DNA of 64,000 bases, from the NCBI GenBank assembly GCA_002483135.1, contig DLHI01000004.1:28803-92802 (forward strand). Reading direction: 5' to 3'. Within the stretch, counting starts at the first letter, position 1; every line of letters begins with the position of its first letter. Positions 25,709-33,848 of this stretch are shown here, in pieces. The DNA comes from Hyphomonadaceae bacterium UBA7672 (GTDB taxonomy: Bacteria; Pseudomonadota; Alphaproteobacteria; Caulobacterales; Hyphomonadaceae). The position numbers and the translations under genes are program-made. The notes under the pieces are model-generated. The model was not told the DNA's origin, ran no database searches, and saw nothing but the letters and a program-made list of their open reading frames with translations.

Positions 25709-26316
25709 AGAACGGCCGCCGCTGAAATGGGGGTCGTCATGATGAGATCGATGTCCGCCTGACTCATGTCGCCTCCCGCAGAAATGCGCATGGCGATCTC
25801 GCGATCCTTCGCGCGGCGTCCATCGAGTCCGGCTGGCAGCGGCGCATCGTGCCACCGGCGATCAGGCCCGGCATAGGAGGACGTCTCGACGAAGGGGCGT
25901 GTCTCCCGCGACAGCCACAGCAATCGCTCGAGCATCACCGCGGCAGAAAGCGGCTTTGAGACGATGAAATTGGCGCCGCCATCCCGGAGCTTTCCGACCC
26001 GATGTTGCTCGGTGTGGCCTGTCACCACCAGAACCGCGACGTGGGCGCGCGGCGGGGACACTTCCCGCCGCAACCACGGGATGATGTCGTACCCTTCGGA
26101 CCCAAAGCCTGCGGGATCTATCAGTACGAGATCAAACGCCTGCGCCTTTAGCTGCCGGCGCACCTCGCTCGCCTCCTCGCACCTGACGATGTTGCGGGCG
26201 CCGAACCCCGCGAGGATCTGACCCAGAATGCTCTGTCCCATCGCATCGGCGTCAGCGAGCAGGATGTTGGTCTTCTGCAGGTTGAACAGCGCCCGGACAG
26301 TAGGAGGTGCGGACAT
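25705..26316 (-). CDS. CheY-like response regulator
   Basis: 203 aa. The receiver domain has the acidic pair Asp22/Asp24 (LLADADAM), the phosphoacceptor Asp67 (LVLIDPAG), Thr in VVTGH and the conserved Lys in IVSKPLS. The C-terminal ~70 residues hold YAGPDRRWHD and a GRRAKDREIA stretch instead of a DNA-binding domain, so it probably acts by protein contacts. It is cotranscribed with the Hpt-like gene. No histidine kinase is nearby. Confidence 0.8.
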   Translation of the reverse strand: MSAPPTVRALFNLQKTNILLADADAMGQSILGQILAGFGARNIVRCEEASEVRRQLKAQAFDLVLIDPAGFGSEGYDIIPWLRREVSPPRAHVAVLVVTGHTEQHRVGKLRDGGANFIVSKPLSAAVMLERLLWLSRETRPFVETSSYAGPDRRWHDAPLPAGLDGRRAKDREIAMRISAGGDMSQADIDLIMTTPISAAAVL

Positions 26317-26410
26317 GGGTTGAGGCCGGGCAGGAATGATGCAATGAGTGCCTGTAGCACTTAATTGCTTTCCCTCAGATTAACCGATCGTTCGCACACG
26401 AATTTCTGCG

Positions 26411-27460
26411 CTAGTAGTCGCGCCATTCCCCGTCGCGGCCACGCAGGCGGACGCGGCCATCCTCCGTCTCGACATCGGAGGGAGAGGCAAGCGCCTTGGA
26501 GACGCCGCCGGGAATGTCGATCACATAATGGGGTTGGGCGATGCCCGACACGCGATCACGCAGCTGGCGGACAAGCGCCTGCCCTTCTTCGACGGTCGTC
26601 CGGAAGTGAGACGTGCCCGGCGCAAGGTCAGCGTGATGCAGATAGTAGGGCCGCACCCGCGCCGCCACGAGCGCGCGCATGAGATCGGCCAGCGTGTCGA
26701 TGTCGTCGTTGACGCCTTTCAGCAGCACGCTCTGGCTCAGCAGCACGATCCCCGCGTCCGCCATGCGTGAGAGCGCGGTGCGCGCGGCTTCGGTCAGTTC
26801 ACGCGGATGGTTGCAGTGGACGGCGACATAGACCGCCTTGCGCGTCGAACGGATGGCGCTGACGAATTCGTTCGAGATGCGCTCTGGGTCGGCGACCGGC
26901 ATGCGCGTGTGCCAGCGGATCACTTTCACATGCGGGATCGCCTCAAGCGCGCGCGTGAGAGCATCGGCGCGGCGAGCGGACAGCATGAAGGGGTCGCCGC
27001 CCGTGATGATGACTTCCCAGATTTCCGGATGTGACCGGATATAGCCGAGCGCACCTTCAAGTTCGGCCGGCGAGAGATTGCCCTGCTTCTCCGGCCCCAC
27101 CATCTCGCGGCGGAAGCAGAAGCGGCAATAGACCGGGCAGATCGCCACGGCCTTCAGCAGCACACGGTCCGGATAGCGATGCACGATGCCCGGCACAGGT
27201 TCGTGCGTCAGGTCACCGATGGGATCGGGAAGTTCTTCTGGCCGCACATCGAGCTCAGCGTGCGAAGGCACGAACTGGCGAGCGATAGGATCGTTCGGAT
27301 CATCGCGATCGATCAGGTCCGCCAGCGCCGGCGTGATGGCTGTCGCATAGGTCGCCATGACCGGCGCCAGATCGCTGTCACGCCGCACGAGCCCGGCAGT
27401 CGCCAGGTCCTCTGCTGTGCGCAGGGTGCGCGAGACTGGAAGGTCGATCAGGCGGGTCAC
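26411..27460 (-). CDS. epmB: EF-P beta-lysylation protein EpmB / lysine 2,3-aminomutase family
   Basis: 349-aa radical SAM, PLP-dependent aminomutase that makes (R)-beta-lysine for EF-P modification. The [4Fe-4S] motif is CPVYCRFC (Cys108, Cys112, Cys115), followed by FRRE. Lys322 in IPGGVSKAL is the likely PLP lysine. The length is closer to EpmB than to the ~415-aa catabolic KamA. Placement one gene away from epmA and efp supports the EF-P role over lysine breakdown. Confidence 0.9.
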   Translation of the reverse strand: MTRLIDLPVSRTLRTAEDLATAGLVRRDSDLAPVMATYATAITPALADLIDRDDPNDPIARQFVPSHAELDVRPEELPDPIGDLTHEPVPGIVHRYPDRVLLKAVAICPVYCRFCFRREMVGPEKQGNLSPAELEGALGYIRSHPEIWEVIITGGDPFMLSARRADALTRALEAIPHVKVIRWHTRMPVADPERISNEFVSAIRSTRKAVYVAVHCNHPRELTEAARTALSRMADAGIVLLSQSVLLKGVNDDIDTLADLMRALVAARVRPYYLHHADLAPGTSHFRTTVEEGQALVRQLRDRVSGIAQPHYVIDIPGGVSKALASPSDVETEDGRVRLRGRDGEWRDY

Positions 27461-27504
27461 GGGGGGCTTCCGGGCGAGGCCGAATGGGCGCCTCTATGAC
27501 GCCC

Positions 27505-27933
27505 TCAGCGCTTAAAGTCCACAATATTACCCAGCCGTTCGATTGCCTGCACAGCCCGCTCGTCCACCCCCTGATCCCGCAGCATTCCCGCGAAAAGATA
27601 CGTCGCATCGGGCTCTGCAGCACATTCGGCGACTGCTTCGGTGATCTGGGGCCAGGCGTCGGAACCAAACTCCAGCACCAGGTCCAGCGCACCGATTGCG
27701 GTCAACACCAGCATGGACGTGGGGGCGATGTCCTGCAGCCCGCCCTCCGGCCCGAACATCACCGGGGCAACTTCGCGCAGCTCGCGGATCTCGCGCCCGT
27801 GGTCGGCGACGAACTGACCGATGATCCGCTCGGTCTTCCAGTCGACCCATTCGGACGTGCACGGCTGCGGCGTGGTCGCGCACGAAGCCAGCACGGGAAG
27901 CGCCAGCATGGCGGCGGCGATCGTTTTCATCAT
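27505..27933 (-). CDS. hypothetical lipoprotein in the EF-P locus
   Basis: 142 aa. Signal and lipobox are LPVLASC (about residue 18). The mature part has a second Cys (QPCTSEW) and a third in VAECAAEPD, with a helix-rich middle (GPEGGLQDIAPTSMLVLTAI). Start at ATG 27933, next to a GAGGTG ribosome site. It lies between epmA and epmB on the same strand, but nothing in the sequence ties it to EF-P. Function unknown. Confidence 0.6.
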   Translation of the reverse strand: MMKTIAAAMLALPVLASCATTPQPCTSEWVDWKTERIIGQFVADHGREIRELREVAPVMFGPEGGLQDIAPTSMLVLTAIGALDLVLEFGSDAWPQITEAVAECAAEPDATYLFAGMLRDQGVDERAVQAIERLGNIVDFKR

Positions 27934-27963
27934 GGCGCACCTCTTTGACAGCATAGGACAGGT

Positions 27964-29040
27964 TCAGACAGGCGGCGTCCAGAGCACATCTGCGATCCGC
28001 CGGGCGCCCGAGGCCAGCATGACCAGCCGGTCAAAACCCAACGCGCAGCCGCTGGCCGGCGGCATGTGCGCCAGTGCAGCAAGGAAATCCTCGTCCAACT
28101 GATAGCGTTCGCCATAGATCGCCTGCTTCACATTCATCTCGGCTTCGAAGCGGCGGCGCTGTTCGGCAGGGTCAGTCAGTTCGCCAAAGCCGTTCGCCAG
28201 TTCGACGCCGCAGGCGTAGAGTTCGAAGCGTTCGGCGAAGCGTGGGTCACGCTCCAGCGGACGGGCGAGGGCCGCTTCTTCGGCCGGATACTCGCACAGC
28301 AGTGTCAGCCGCCCCTGCCCCAGCTTCGGCTCGATGTGCTGGACCAGCACGCGGCTGAATATGTCGGACCAGCTGTCGTCGGCGCCGACACGCACGTCCC
28401 TGCCCTGCGCCGCACGCGCGAGGCCGTCGCGGTCGCCAAGGACGGCTTCTAGATCGATGCCCGCGTGCTGCCTGAACGCCTCAACCAGCGTCAGCCGCTC
28501 GGGCTCCAGTCCCGGATCACAGGTTTGCCCACGCCATTGCAGCAGCTCGCGGTCGATGCTGAGCACGGCCTCGAGACAGAGCCCGACCGCATCTTCCATC
28601 ACGAGGTTCCACGAGCCGCCCGCGCGATACCATTCGAGCATCGTGAACTCGGCCGAATGCAGCGGCCCTTCCTCGCGGTTCCGATAGACGCGCGAGAGGT
28701 CGAATATCTTCGTCTCGCCAGCCGCCAGTAGCTTCTTGCAGGCGAACTCGGGCGAAGTGTGGAGGTAAAGCGGTCGGGAAGCGCCTGCTTCGTCCTGCCG
28801 CTGGGTGGCAAAGGCGTGCAAGTGGGCCTCGTTGCCGGGCGAGACCTGCAGCGCGCCGCATTCGACCTCGGTAAAGCCCCGCACATCGAACCAGCCCCTC
28901 AGGCCGCGCCGAATCCGCCCCCGCGCCTCCAGGAAGGGCCGCCGGTCGGCATGCGAATCCTTGTCCCACCAGGGGGTTGGGGCGCTCAAACAAGCCTCCA
29001 GACGCGGCAAAAGCCGGGCTTGGCCGCCGGGACGGGGCAT
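27964..29040 (-). CDS. epmA: EF-P--(R)-beta-lysine ligase
   Basis: 358-aa class II lysyl-tRNA synthetase paralog without the anticodon-binding domain. The core contains the motif 2 arginine segment VYRNREEGPLHSAEFTMLEW and motif 3 GCALGFDRLVML. EpmA ligates (R)-beta-lysine to the conserved lysine of EF-P. ATG 29040 (MPRPGGQARL) is preferred to a TTG a little upstream. It is divergent from efp, sharing an 80-base intergenic region, with epmB downstream. Confidence 0.93.
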   Translation of the reverse strand: MPRPGGQARLLPRLEACLSAPTPWWDKDSHADRRPFLEARGRIRRGLRGWFDVRGFTEVECGALQVSPGNEAHLHAFATQRQDEAGASRPLYLHTSPEFACKKLLAAGETKIFDLSRVYRNREEGPLHSAEFTMLEWYRAGGSWNLVMEDAVGLCLEAVLSIDRELLQWRGQTCDPGLEPERLTLVEAFRQHAGIDLEAVLGDRDGLARAAQGRDVRVGADDSWSDIFSRVLVQHIEPKLGQGRLTLLCEYPAEEAALARPLERDPRFAERFELYACGVELANGFGELTDPAEQRRRFEAEMNVKQAIYGERYQLDEDFLAALAHMPPASGCALGFDRLVMLASGARRIADVLWTPPV

Positions 29041-29120
29041 TGTATGACCGCGCCGCTTCAACCGTTTCCGACCGGCCGAGCCATACTCCGCCGCCGGCCC
29101 AAATACAAAGGCGTATCCCC

Positions 29121-29693
29121 GTGGTCAAAGTCATCGCCAGCGACGTGCGTAAGGGCAATGTTCTCGAGAACGAGGACGGCAAGCTCTACACCGTGCTCAA
29201 GGCCGAGACCTATCGCCCGGGCAAGGGTACGCCGACCGCCACCATCGAGATGCGCCGCATCTCCGACGGCGTTAAGGTGGTCGAGACCTACAAGACGACC
29301 GACCAGCTCGAACGCGCCTTCGTCGAGGAAGTGAAGCACAACTTCCTCTATAAGGACGATCCGAACTACGTGTTCATGAACCCGGACAATTACGAGCAGG
29401 TGATCGTGCCGGGCGCGATGCTGGGCGACGACGCCAACTATCTCGGCGAAAACATGGAATGCCACCTGCTGATGTTCGACGGCTCCCCGGTCGCCATCTC
29501 CCTGCCCCAGCGCGTCACGCTCGAGATTGTCGAAACCGAGCCGGTCGTGAAGGGCCAGACGGCGTCCGGCTCCTACAAGCCTGCCGTTCTGTCCAATGGC
29601 GTTCGCGTCATGGTGCCCCCGCACATCGGCACGGGCACGCGCATCATCGTCTCGACCGAAGACGGCTCCTACGTGGAACGTGCGAAGGACTGA
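29121..29693 (+). CDS. efp: translation elongation factor P
   Basis: 190 aa. EF-P rescues ribosomes stalled at polyproline. The modification loop YRPGKGTP places Lys35 where E. coli has the beta-lysylated Lys34. The three-domain layout and the C-terminal GTRIIVSTEDGSYVERAKD are canonical. No ATG fits the family N-terminus, so the start is GTG 29121 (VKVIASDVRKGN). It is divergent from epmA, whose product should modify it; a perfect terminator follows. Confidence 0.95.
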   Translation: MVKVIASDVRKGNVLENEDGKLYTVLKAETYRPGKGTPTATIEMRRISDGVKVVETYKTTDQLERAFVEEVKHNFLYKDDPNYVFMNPDNYEQVIVPGAMLGDDANYLGENMECHLLMFDGSPVAISLPQRVTLEIVETEPVVKGQTASGSYKPAVLSNGVRVMVPPHIGTGTRIIVSTEDGSYVERAKD

Positions 29694-29717
29694 TCCGCGC
29701 AGCAGTGCAGATACATG

Positions 29718-29750
29718 AACCCCGGAGCACATCGCTCCGGGGTTTTTGTT
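29718..29750 (+). terminator. rho-independent terminator of efp
   Basis: AACCCCGGAGC and GCTCCGGGGTT form a perfect 11-bp stem with a 5-base loop, followed by TTTGTTT. It also ends up against the stop of the convergent crotonase gene. Confidence 0.92.
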
Positions 29751-29754
29751 TGCC

Positions 29755-30516
29755 TCAGAACCGCGAGAAATCCGGCGCGCGTTTCTGCTGGAACGCCATG
29801 AAGGCTTCCATCGCCTCGGCCGAGCGCAACCGTTCGCCGAAGATCGCGCCTTCGGTGCGCAGGTGAGCGAGGATCTTCTCGCCATCCCGCATCAGCTTCT
29901 TCGCCGCCATCACGGCCCCCGGCGCGCGCTGGGCCAGCTTGCGTGCAGCCTCGCGCGCGGCGGGCAGGACTTCGGCTGCGCTCATCGCGGCATTGGCGAT
30001 TCCGAGTTCGGCCGCCTGTTCGCCCGTCATCGCCTCGCCGAGCGCAAACATAGCGAAGGCGCGGCGGTGGCCGATGTGTGCAGGCATCAGCAGGGATGAA
30101 GCCGCTTCAGGAACAAGCGCGAGGTTCACAAACGGTGTCGTCAGCTTCGCGTCCCGCGCAATAAAGACCAGATCGCAATGCAGCAGCATTGTCGTGCCCA
30201 CGCCAACGGCAAGGCCCGGAACAGCCGCCACAAGCGGTTTGGGAAACTGCGCAATCGCTTCGATGAAGCCGCCCGCCGCAGGCGGCTCGCCGCCCGATGC
30301 GGCCGCAGCGAAATCGGCAAGATCGTTGCCTGATGTGAAGCTGTCGCCCGTCGATCCGATCACCACTGCGCGGATCGCCTTGTCTTCGGCAGCCCGCGTA
30401 AGAGCGGCCGTCGCCGCGCGATACATCGCGTTCGACAGCGCGTTCTTCTTGTCCGGCCGGTTCCACAGGATTTCGACGACGCCATCTGCCTCGCTGATCT
30501 TCACAAGGTCGGTCAT
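29755..30516 (-). CDS. enoyl-CoA hydratase/isomerase family protein
   Basis: 253 aa crotonase. Oxyanion-hole strands are GSTGDSFTSGNDLADF (about 54-69) and PGLAVGVGTTMLLHCDLVFI. The usual catalytic Glu of hydratases at the next segment is not in its standard place (TTPFVNLALVPEAASSLL). That resembles the PECI/enoyl-CoA delta-isomerase subgroup, which uses a Glu in LVPEA. Its ATGA start overlaps the marR stop, so it is the second gene of a marR operon and likely under MarR control. Confidence 0.85.
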   Translation of the reverse strand: MTDLVKISEADGVVEILWNRPDKKNALSNAMYRAATAALTRAAEDKAIRAVVIGSTGDSFTSGNDLADFAAAASGGEPPAAGGFIEAIAQFPKPLVAAVPGLAVGVGTTMLLHCDLVFIARDAKLTTPFVNLALVPEAASSLLMPAHIGHRRAFAMFALGEAMTGEQAAELGIANAAMSAAEVLPAAREAARKLAQRAPGAVMAAKKLMRDGEKILAHLRTEGAIFGERLRSAEAMEAFMAFQQKRAPDFSRF

Positions 30517-30965
30517 GCCTTTTCCTTTTTTGCCTGCCGCTTCTGCGGCGCTGCTGTTTCCGCCGCGTGCGCCAGCCAGCGTACGACGGTGTCGATCTCG
30601 GTGTCCGTGAAGCCCTGAAGCAGATGGCCATTCGCCGCTACTGTCCGGCGCGCGGCCTCGTCGCGCTTCCTGCGTCCCGCGGGTGTAAGCTTTAGCCGCG
30701 CCGCGCGGCCATCGCCCGCCACTTCATGACGTTCGACGAGACCCGCCTCCTCCAGACGCTGCGCAAGACCGGAGGCGGCCGACTGGGCAAGGTCCAGCGT
30801 GGCGGCAAGTTCGCCGACCAACAGACCGTCGTCGCCAAAGCAGTAGAGCGCGCCAGCCTGCGTTCCCGTAAGCCCGAGATCGGCAAGGCGCGCATCGCTG
30901 GCCGCAGCGACACGCCGATACGCGCGCGCGAGATGCCAGAACATGCGGCGGTTGGGTTTCGTCAT
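30513..30965 (-). CDS. MarR family transcriptional regulator
   Basis: 150 aa. The winged helix reads LTGTQAGALYCFGDDGLLVG, AATLDLAQSAASGLAQRLEE (recognition helix) and GLVERHEVAGDGRAARLKLT (wing with the D-x-R signature). ATG 30965 is preferred to an upstream start. It is coupled by an ATGA overlap to the crotonase and is preceded by palindromic sites at 30984-31026, which suggests autoregulation and control of an acyl-CoA step. Confidence 0.9.
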   Translation of the reverse strand: MTKPNRRMFWHLARAYRRVAAASDARLADLGLTGTQAGALYCFGDDGLLVGELAATLDLAQSAASGLAQRLEEAGLVERHEVAGDGRAARLKLTPAGRRKRDEAARRTVAANGHLLQGFTDTEIDTVVRWLAHAAETAAPQKRQAKKEKA

Positions 30966-30983
30966 CCCGGCCAATCTAGCCGA

Positions 30984-31026
30984 GATACATCGCATACGCA
31001 ATATCTACATCGCACGCGATATAGAT
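30984..31026 (-). promoter_or_regulatory. probable MarR operator (two related sites)
   Basis: ATCTACATCGC-A-CGCGATATAGAT (31003-31026) is a near-perfect palindrome (10 of 11 pairs). A weaker related copy, GATACATCGCATACGCAATATC, lies at 30984-31005, with the TACATCGCA core repeated 20 bases apart. Both are within 60 bases of the marR start. Confidence 0.65.
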
Positions 31027-31511
31027 CAGGCGGGAACCTTCTCGCGGACGAAGACGAGGCGATTTCCGCGCCCGACATAGAACATGTCGAAGCCGTTCTC
31101 ATCGATCGCGCCGAGTTCATAGTAGAACGCGCCGGCCTCGCCGATCAGCTCAAGGTAGCGCGACGCGGGGGTAAAGATCTCGCCCGTGTCGCTGGGCGCA
31201 TCGCTGCCAGCGAACACCCGCCAGTCCGCTGTCGTCTCGCCTGAGCCTTCGTAGGCTTCGGTCCATTTGCCATCCGACGTGACAATGATCTTCGACTTTT
31301 CGTCGTCGGGATCGACGAAAGTGCCGACCAGCTTCGCGCCGATGTCGGCAGGCGTCATAGCGTTGGCGTCCGTGCTGGCCGGAGCCGCCATTGCGGGCTG
31401 AACAGGGTCTGGCGTCTTGAGGCCGTTTACGCCGGTCGCCGGCGCGGGTTCCGACTGGCCACAAGCCGCCAGCAACGCCAGCGCGAACAGGACCGATCCG
31501 GCAAGACGCAT
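31026..31511 (-). CDS. hypothetical lipoprotein
   Basis: 161 aa from ATG 31511. Lipobox is LALLAACG (about residue 17). A ~35-residue linker rich in Pro/Ala is followed by a compact domain beginning LVGTFVDPDDEKSKIIVTSD, with aromatic beta strands and ending GRGNRLVFVREKVPA. This resembles lipocalin-like or heat-shock-type lipoprotein cores but no family is recognised. It precedes marR on the same strand. Confidence 0.65.
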   Translation of the reverse strand: MRLAGSVLFALALLAACGQSEPAPATGVNGLKTPDPVQPAMAAPASTDANAMTPADIGAKLVGTFVDPDDEKSKIIVTSDGKWTEAYEGSGETTADWRVFAGSDAPSDTGEIFTPASRYLELIGEAGAFYYELGAIDENGFDMFYVGRGNRLVFVREKVPA

Positions 31512-31537
31512 ACTTTCCTCCAGGCCGCGAGGGCCGA

Positions 31538-31990
31538 TCAAGACAACGGGCGCGACATCACGGTGATCGGTCCGTGCGACGTTTCCAGCTGCCCCGCCGG
31601 CTTGAACCCGCACTTGGCATAGAACGGCGCTGAACGCGAATTTGCTGACGCGACAAGCTCCCGGGCTTCGAGGACCTTTGCAAACTGAGCCGCCTCTTCC
31701 ACCAGCTTGCGCCCGATGCCGGCGCGCCAGAGATCAGGCTCCACGAACGGCCCATCGAGATCGGCAGCGCCATCATCGCGCGGCACCACAACTGCAAAGC
31801 CCGCCAGCGCGCCCCAATGTTCGAACACGATCACCAGTCCCGCCGCTATTCGGTCAGCAGGCAGCTCCAGCGCCGCAGGGTGCTGCAGCGATTCCGGCCG
31901 CGCAGCGTCCCACTGGCTTGACGCACGGCGCTGCAGGTCCTCCAGCGCTTGGCGCTCTGAAGGACGCGCGGGGCGGAACTGGCGGGTGAT
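31538..31990 (-). CDS. GNAT family N-acetyltransferase, start codon unclear
   Basis: The acetyl-CoA site is intact: LDGPFVEPDLWRAGIGRKLV carries the RxGIG loop, and NSRSAPFYAKCGFKPAGQ is the late conserved strand. The frame with family-like sequence (FRPARPSERQALEDLQRRAS) continues upstream of the first GTG (31834) back to a stop next to the ndk gene. No ATG, GTG or TTG lies in that stretch. Initiation may use ATC at 31990 or a CTG, or the gene may be N-terminally damaged. It follows ndk by 4 bases and is probably cotranscribed. Substrate unknown. Confidence 0.75.
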   Translation of the reverse strand: MTRQFRPARPSERQALEDLQRRASSQWDAARPESLQHPAALELPADRIAAGLVIVFEHWGALAGFAVVVPRDDGAADLDGPFVEPDLWRAGIGRKLVEEAAQFAKVLEARELVASANSRSAPFYAKCGFKPAGQLETSHGPITVMSRPLS

Positions 31991-31994
31991 GGGA

Positions 31995-32417
31995 TCAGCC
32001 TACGATTTCATCGAGACGGAAGAAGAAGTTGATCTCGCGTTCGGCGGAGGCCTCGCTGTCCGAACCGTGGACCGAGTTCTCGCCAATCGACTGGGCGAAC
32101 AGTTTGCGCACGGTGCCGTCAGCGGCCTTGGCCGGATCGGTCGCGCCCATGACTTCGCGGTGGTGGGCGACAGCGTTCTCGCCTTCGAGAACCTGCAGCA
32201 CGACCGGGCCCGAGGTCATGAAGTCGACCAACTCGCCGAAGAAGCCGCGGGCCTTGTGCTCGCCGTAGAAACCTTCGGCTTGGGCGCGGGTAAGCCGCAC
32301 GCGCTTCTGGGCGACGATGCGCAGGCCGGATTTCTCGAACACGGCGTTGATCGCGCCGGTTAGGTTACGCTTCGTGGCGTCCGGCTTGATGATGGAGAAG
32401 GTGCGTTGGACGGCCAT
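31995..32417 (-). CDS. ndk: nucleoside diphosphate kinase
   Basis: 140-aa enzyme that equilibrates NTP and dNTP pools. Catalytic His117 lies in NSVHGSDS, preceded by the nucleotide-binding TDPAKAADGTVRKLF. The N-terminus MAVQRTFSIIKPDATKRN is canonical and fixes the start at 32417; a much longer open frame upstream is a shadow of the divergent methyltransferase. The GNAT gene follows immediately. Confidence 0.96.
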   Translation of the reverse strand: MAVQRTFSIIKPDATKRNLTGAINAVFEKSGLRIVAQKRVRLTRAQAEGFYGEHKARGFFGELVDFMTSGPVVLQVLEGENAVAHHREVMGATDPAKAADGTVRKLFAQSIGENSVHGSDSEASAEREINFFFRLDEIVG

Positions 32418-32576
32418 GTGGTGTTCCTGAAAGTCTTGTCTTGAGGCGCGAAAATCGCGCCTGAATCGGGTTTGGACGGCCCCTATAGCGCCCGCCGATG
32501 ACGCCGCCAACAGGCCGTGAGGGTTTATTGGCAGGTGGCAAGGCCCCATATACAGGCCACCTGCGAGGAGTTGACC

Positions 32577-33419
32577 ATGACCGCACCGAACGCTGCCCAG
32601 ATCGCCGACTGGAATGGCGCCGTGGGCGAGCGATGGGCCGCCGAGCAGCAATCCCTCGACGCCCTCATCCAGCCGTTCGGCGATGCTGCCCTTGCCGCCG
32701 CGCGAGCGGCTCCGGGCGAGAAGGTGCTCGATATCGGCTGCGGCTGCGGAGAGACCTCTTTGACACTTGCGCGTGCGGTCGGGCCCTCCGGCGAGGTCGT
32801 CGGGGTCGATGTCTCCGGTCCCATGCTGCGTGTCGCCCGCAATCGCGCCGCCGGGCTTGCCAACATCAGCTTCATCGAGGCCGACGCTTCCCAGGCCCCG
32901 CTGCCGGCCGGGTTTTCCCTGCTGTTCTCGCGGTTTGGCGTGATGTTCTTCGACCAGCCGGTGGAGGCGTTCACCCGCATGGGGCGAGCGCTTGCGCCAG
33001 GCGCCCGCCTCGCCTTCGTCTGCTGGCAGCCCGCCGCACTCAACCCCTGGGCGACCGTCGCAGCCAGGGCCGCCCTCGCCGCCGCTGGCCTTCCGACCCC
33101 GCAGGCAGACCCGCGCGCCCCCGGCCCGTTCGCCTTCGCCGACCCCGAATATACGAGCGGCATCCTGGAGCAGGCCGGGTTCAGCAACATTGCCATCACG
33201 CCGTTGGAAGCCCCGATGCGACTGGGCGCCAGTCCGGCCGAAGCGGCGCAGTCGGCCCTGAAGGTAGGTCCCGCCTCCCGCATCGCACGCGAGGCCGGGC
33301 CCGACGCCTTCCCGGCCCTCCTGCAAGCAGTCGAGGCGGCGTTGACGCCCCATGCCTCGGCTTCCGGCGAGGTGTTGCTACCCGGACGGACCTGGGTGGT
33401 GACAGCCAACTGGCATTGA
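32577..33419 (+). CDS. class I SAM-dependent methyltransferase
   Basis: 280 aa. SAM motif I is VLDIGCGCGETS (about 50-61), motif II GEVVGVDVSGPMLRVAR, and motif III includes FIEADASQAPLP. The first 25 residues (ADWNGAVGERWAAEQQSLDA) match a group of UbiE/arsenite-methyltransferase-like enzymes of unknown substrate. ATG 32577 has a GAGGAG site 7 bases upstream. Divergent from ndk. Confidence 0.88.
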   Translation: MTAPNAAQIADWNGAVGERWAAEQQSLDALIQPFGDAALAAARAAPGEKVLDIGCGCGETSLTLARAVGPSGEVVGVDVSGPMLRVARNRAAGLANISFIEADASQAPLPAGFSLLFSRFGVMFFDQPVEAFTRMGRALAPGARLAFVCWQPAALNPWATVAARAALAAAGLPTPQADPRAPGPFAFADPEYTSGILEQAGFSNIAITPLEAPMRLGASPAEAAQSALKVGPASRIAREAGPDAFPALLQAVEAALTPHASASGEVLLPGRTWVVTANWH

Positions 33420-33580
33420 TTGCGACGATCCCGCCGCATTGCCGCGCATGCGAAACCGCAAATCGAACGGCTGATTTGGTTAACTAGTTACTATTTCTAA
33501 ACTTTTTGTCGTTAAAAAAGTCCTGCGAGGTGCCTTCCTTACGTCGCGTTTCATCCCTATTTCCAGGCGATCAGAAGACC

Positions 33581-33598
33581 GGGACACGAATCCCGGCC
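33581..33598 (+). other. hairpin in the leader of the small exported peptide
   Basis: CCGGGA-CACGAA-TCCCGG is a perfect 6-bp stem located about 29 bases before ATG 33627. It could influence translation of the short gene or be incidental. Confidence 0.4.
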
Positions 33599-33626
33599 AC
33601 GGAACAGAAAAGAGAACGGGCCTCCC

Positions 33627-33758
33627 ATGCTCGCCAAACGCTTGATCGTCGCCACCTTCGCAGTCCTCGCAATCGCACTCACGCCGTTCGTTTTCGCCGG
33701 CGAGCGTGACCTGTTCGTGGACCTTGAGCCGCTGCCGTCACAGGTCGCGTCCAACTAG
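33627..33758 (+). CDS. 43-aa exported peptide
   Basis: The frame from ATG 33627 encodes MLAKRLIVATFAVLAIALTP, then FVFAGERDLFVDLEPLPSQV. The first ~24 residues are a textbook signal peptide with a cleavage site near FVFA-G, leaving a mature acidic peptide of about 19 residues. An AT-rich stretch near 33475-33520 upstream could hold the promoter. The function is unknown; such short secreted peptides are usually missed. Confidence 0.5.
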   Translation: MLAKRLIVATFAVLAIALTPFVFAGERDLFVDLEPLPSQVASN

Positions 33759-33848
33759 TCCTACCCATCGGTATCACAAGACCGTAAGGCTCCGCTGACA
33801 GCGCGGAATGGCCAAGGCAATCTCGCGCCCTGAACACGGGTGATCGCG

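Noticed and set aside
32418..33353. N-terminal extension of the ndk frame on the minus strand
   Set aside because: It is antisense to the methyltransferase; NDK has a fixed ~140-aa length starting at 32417.
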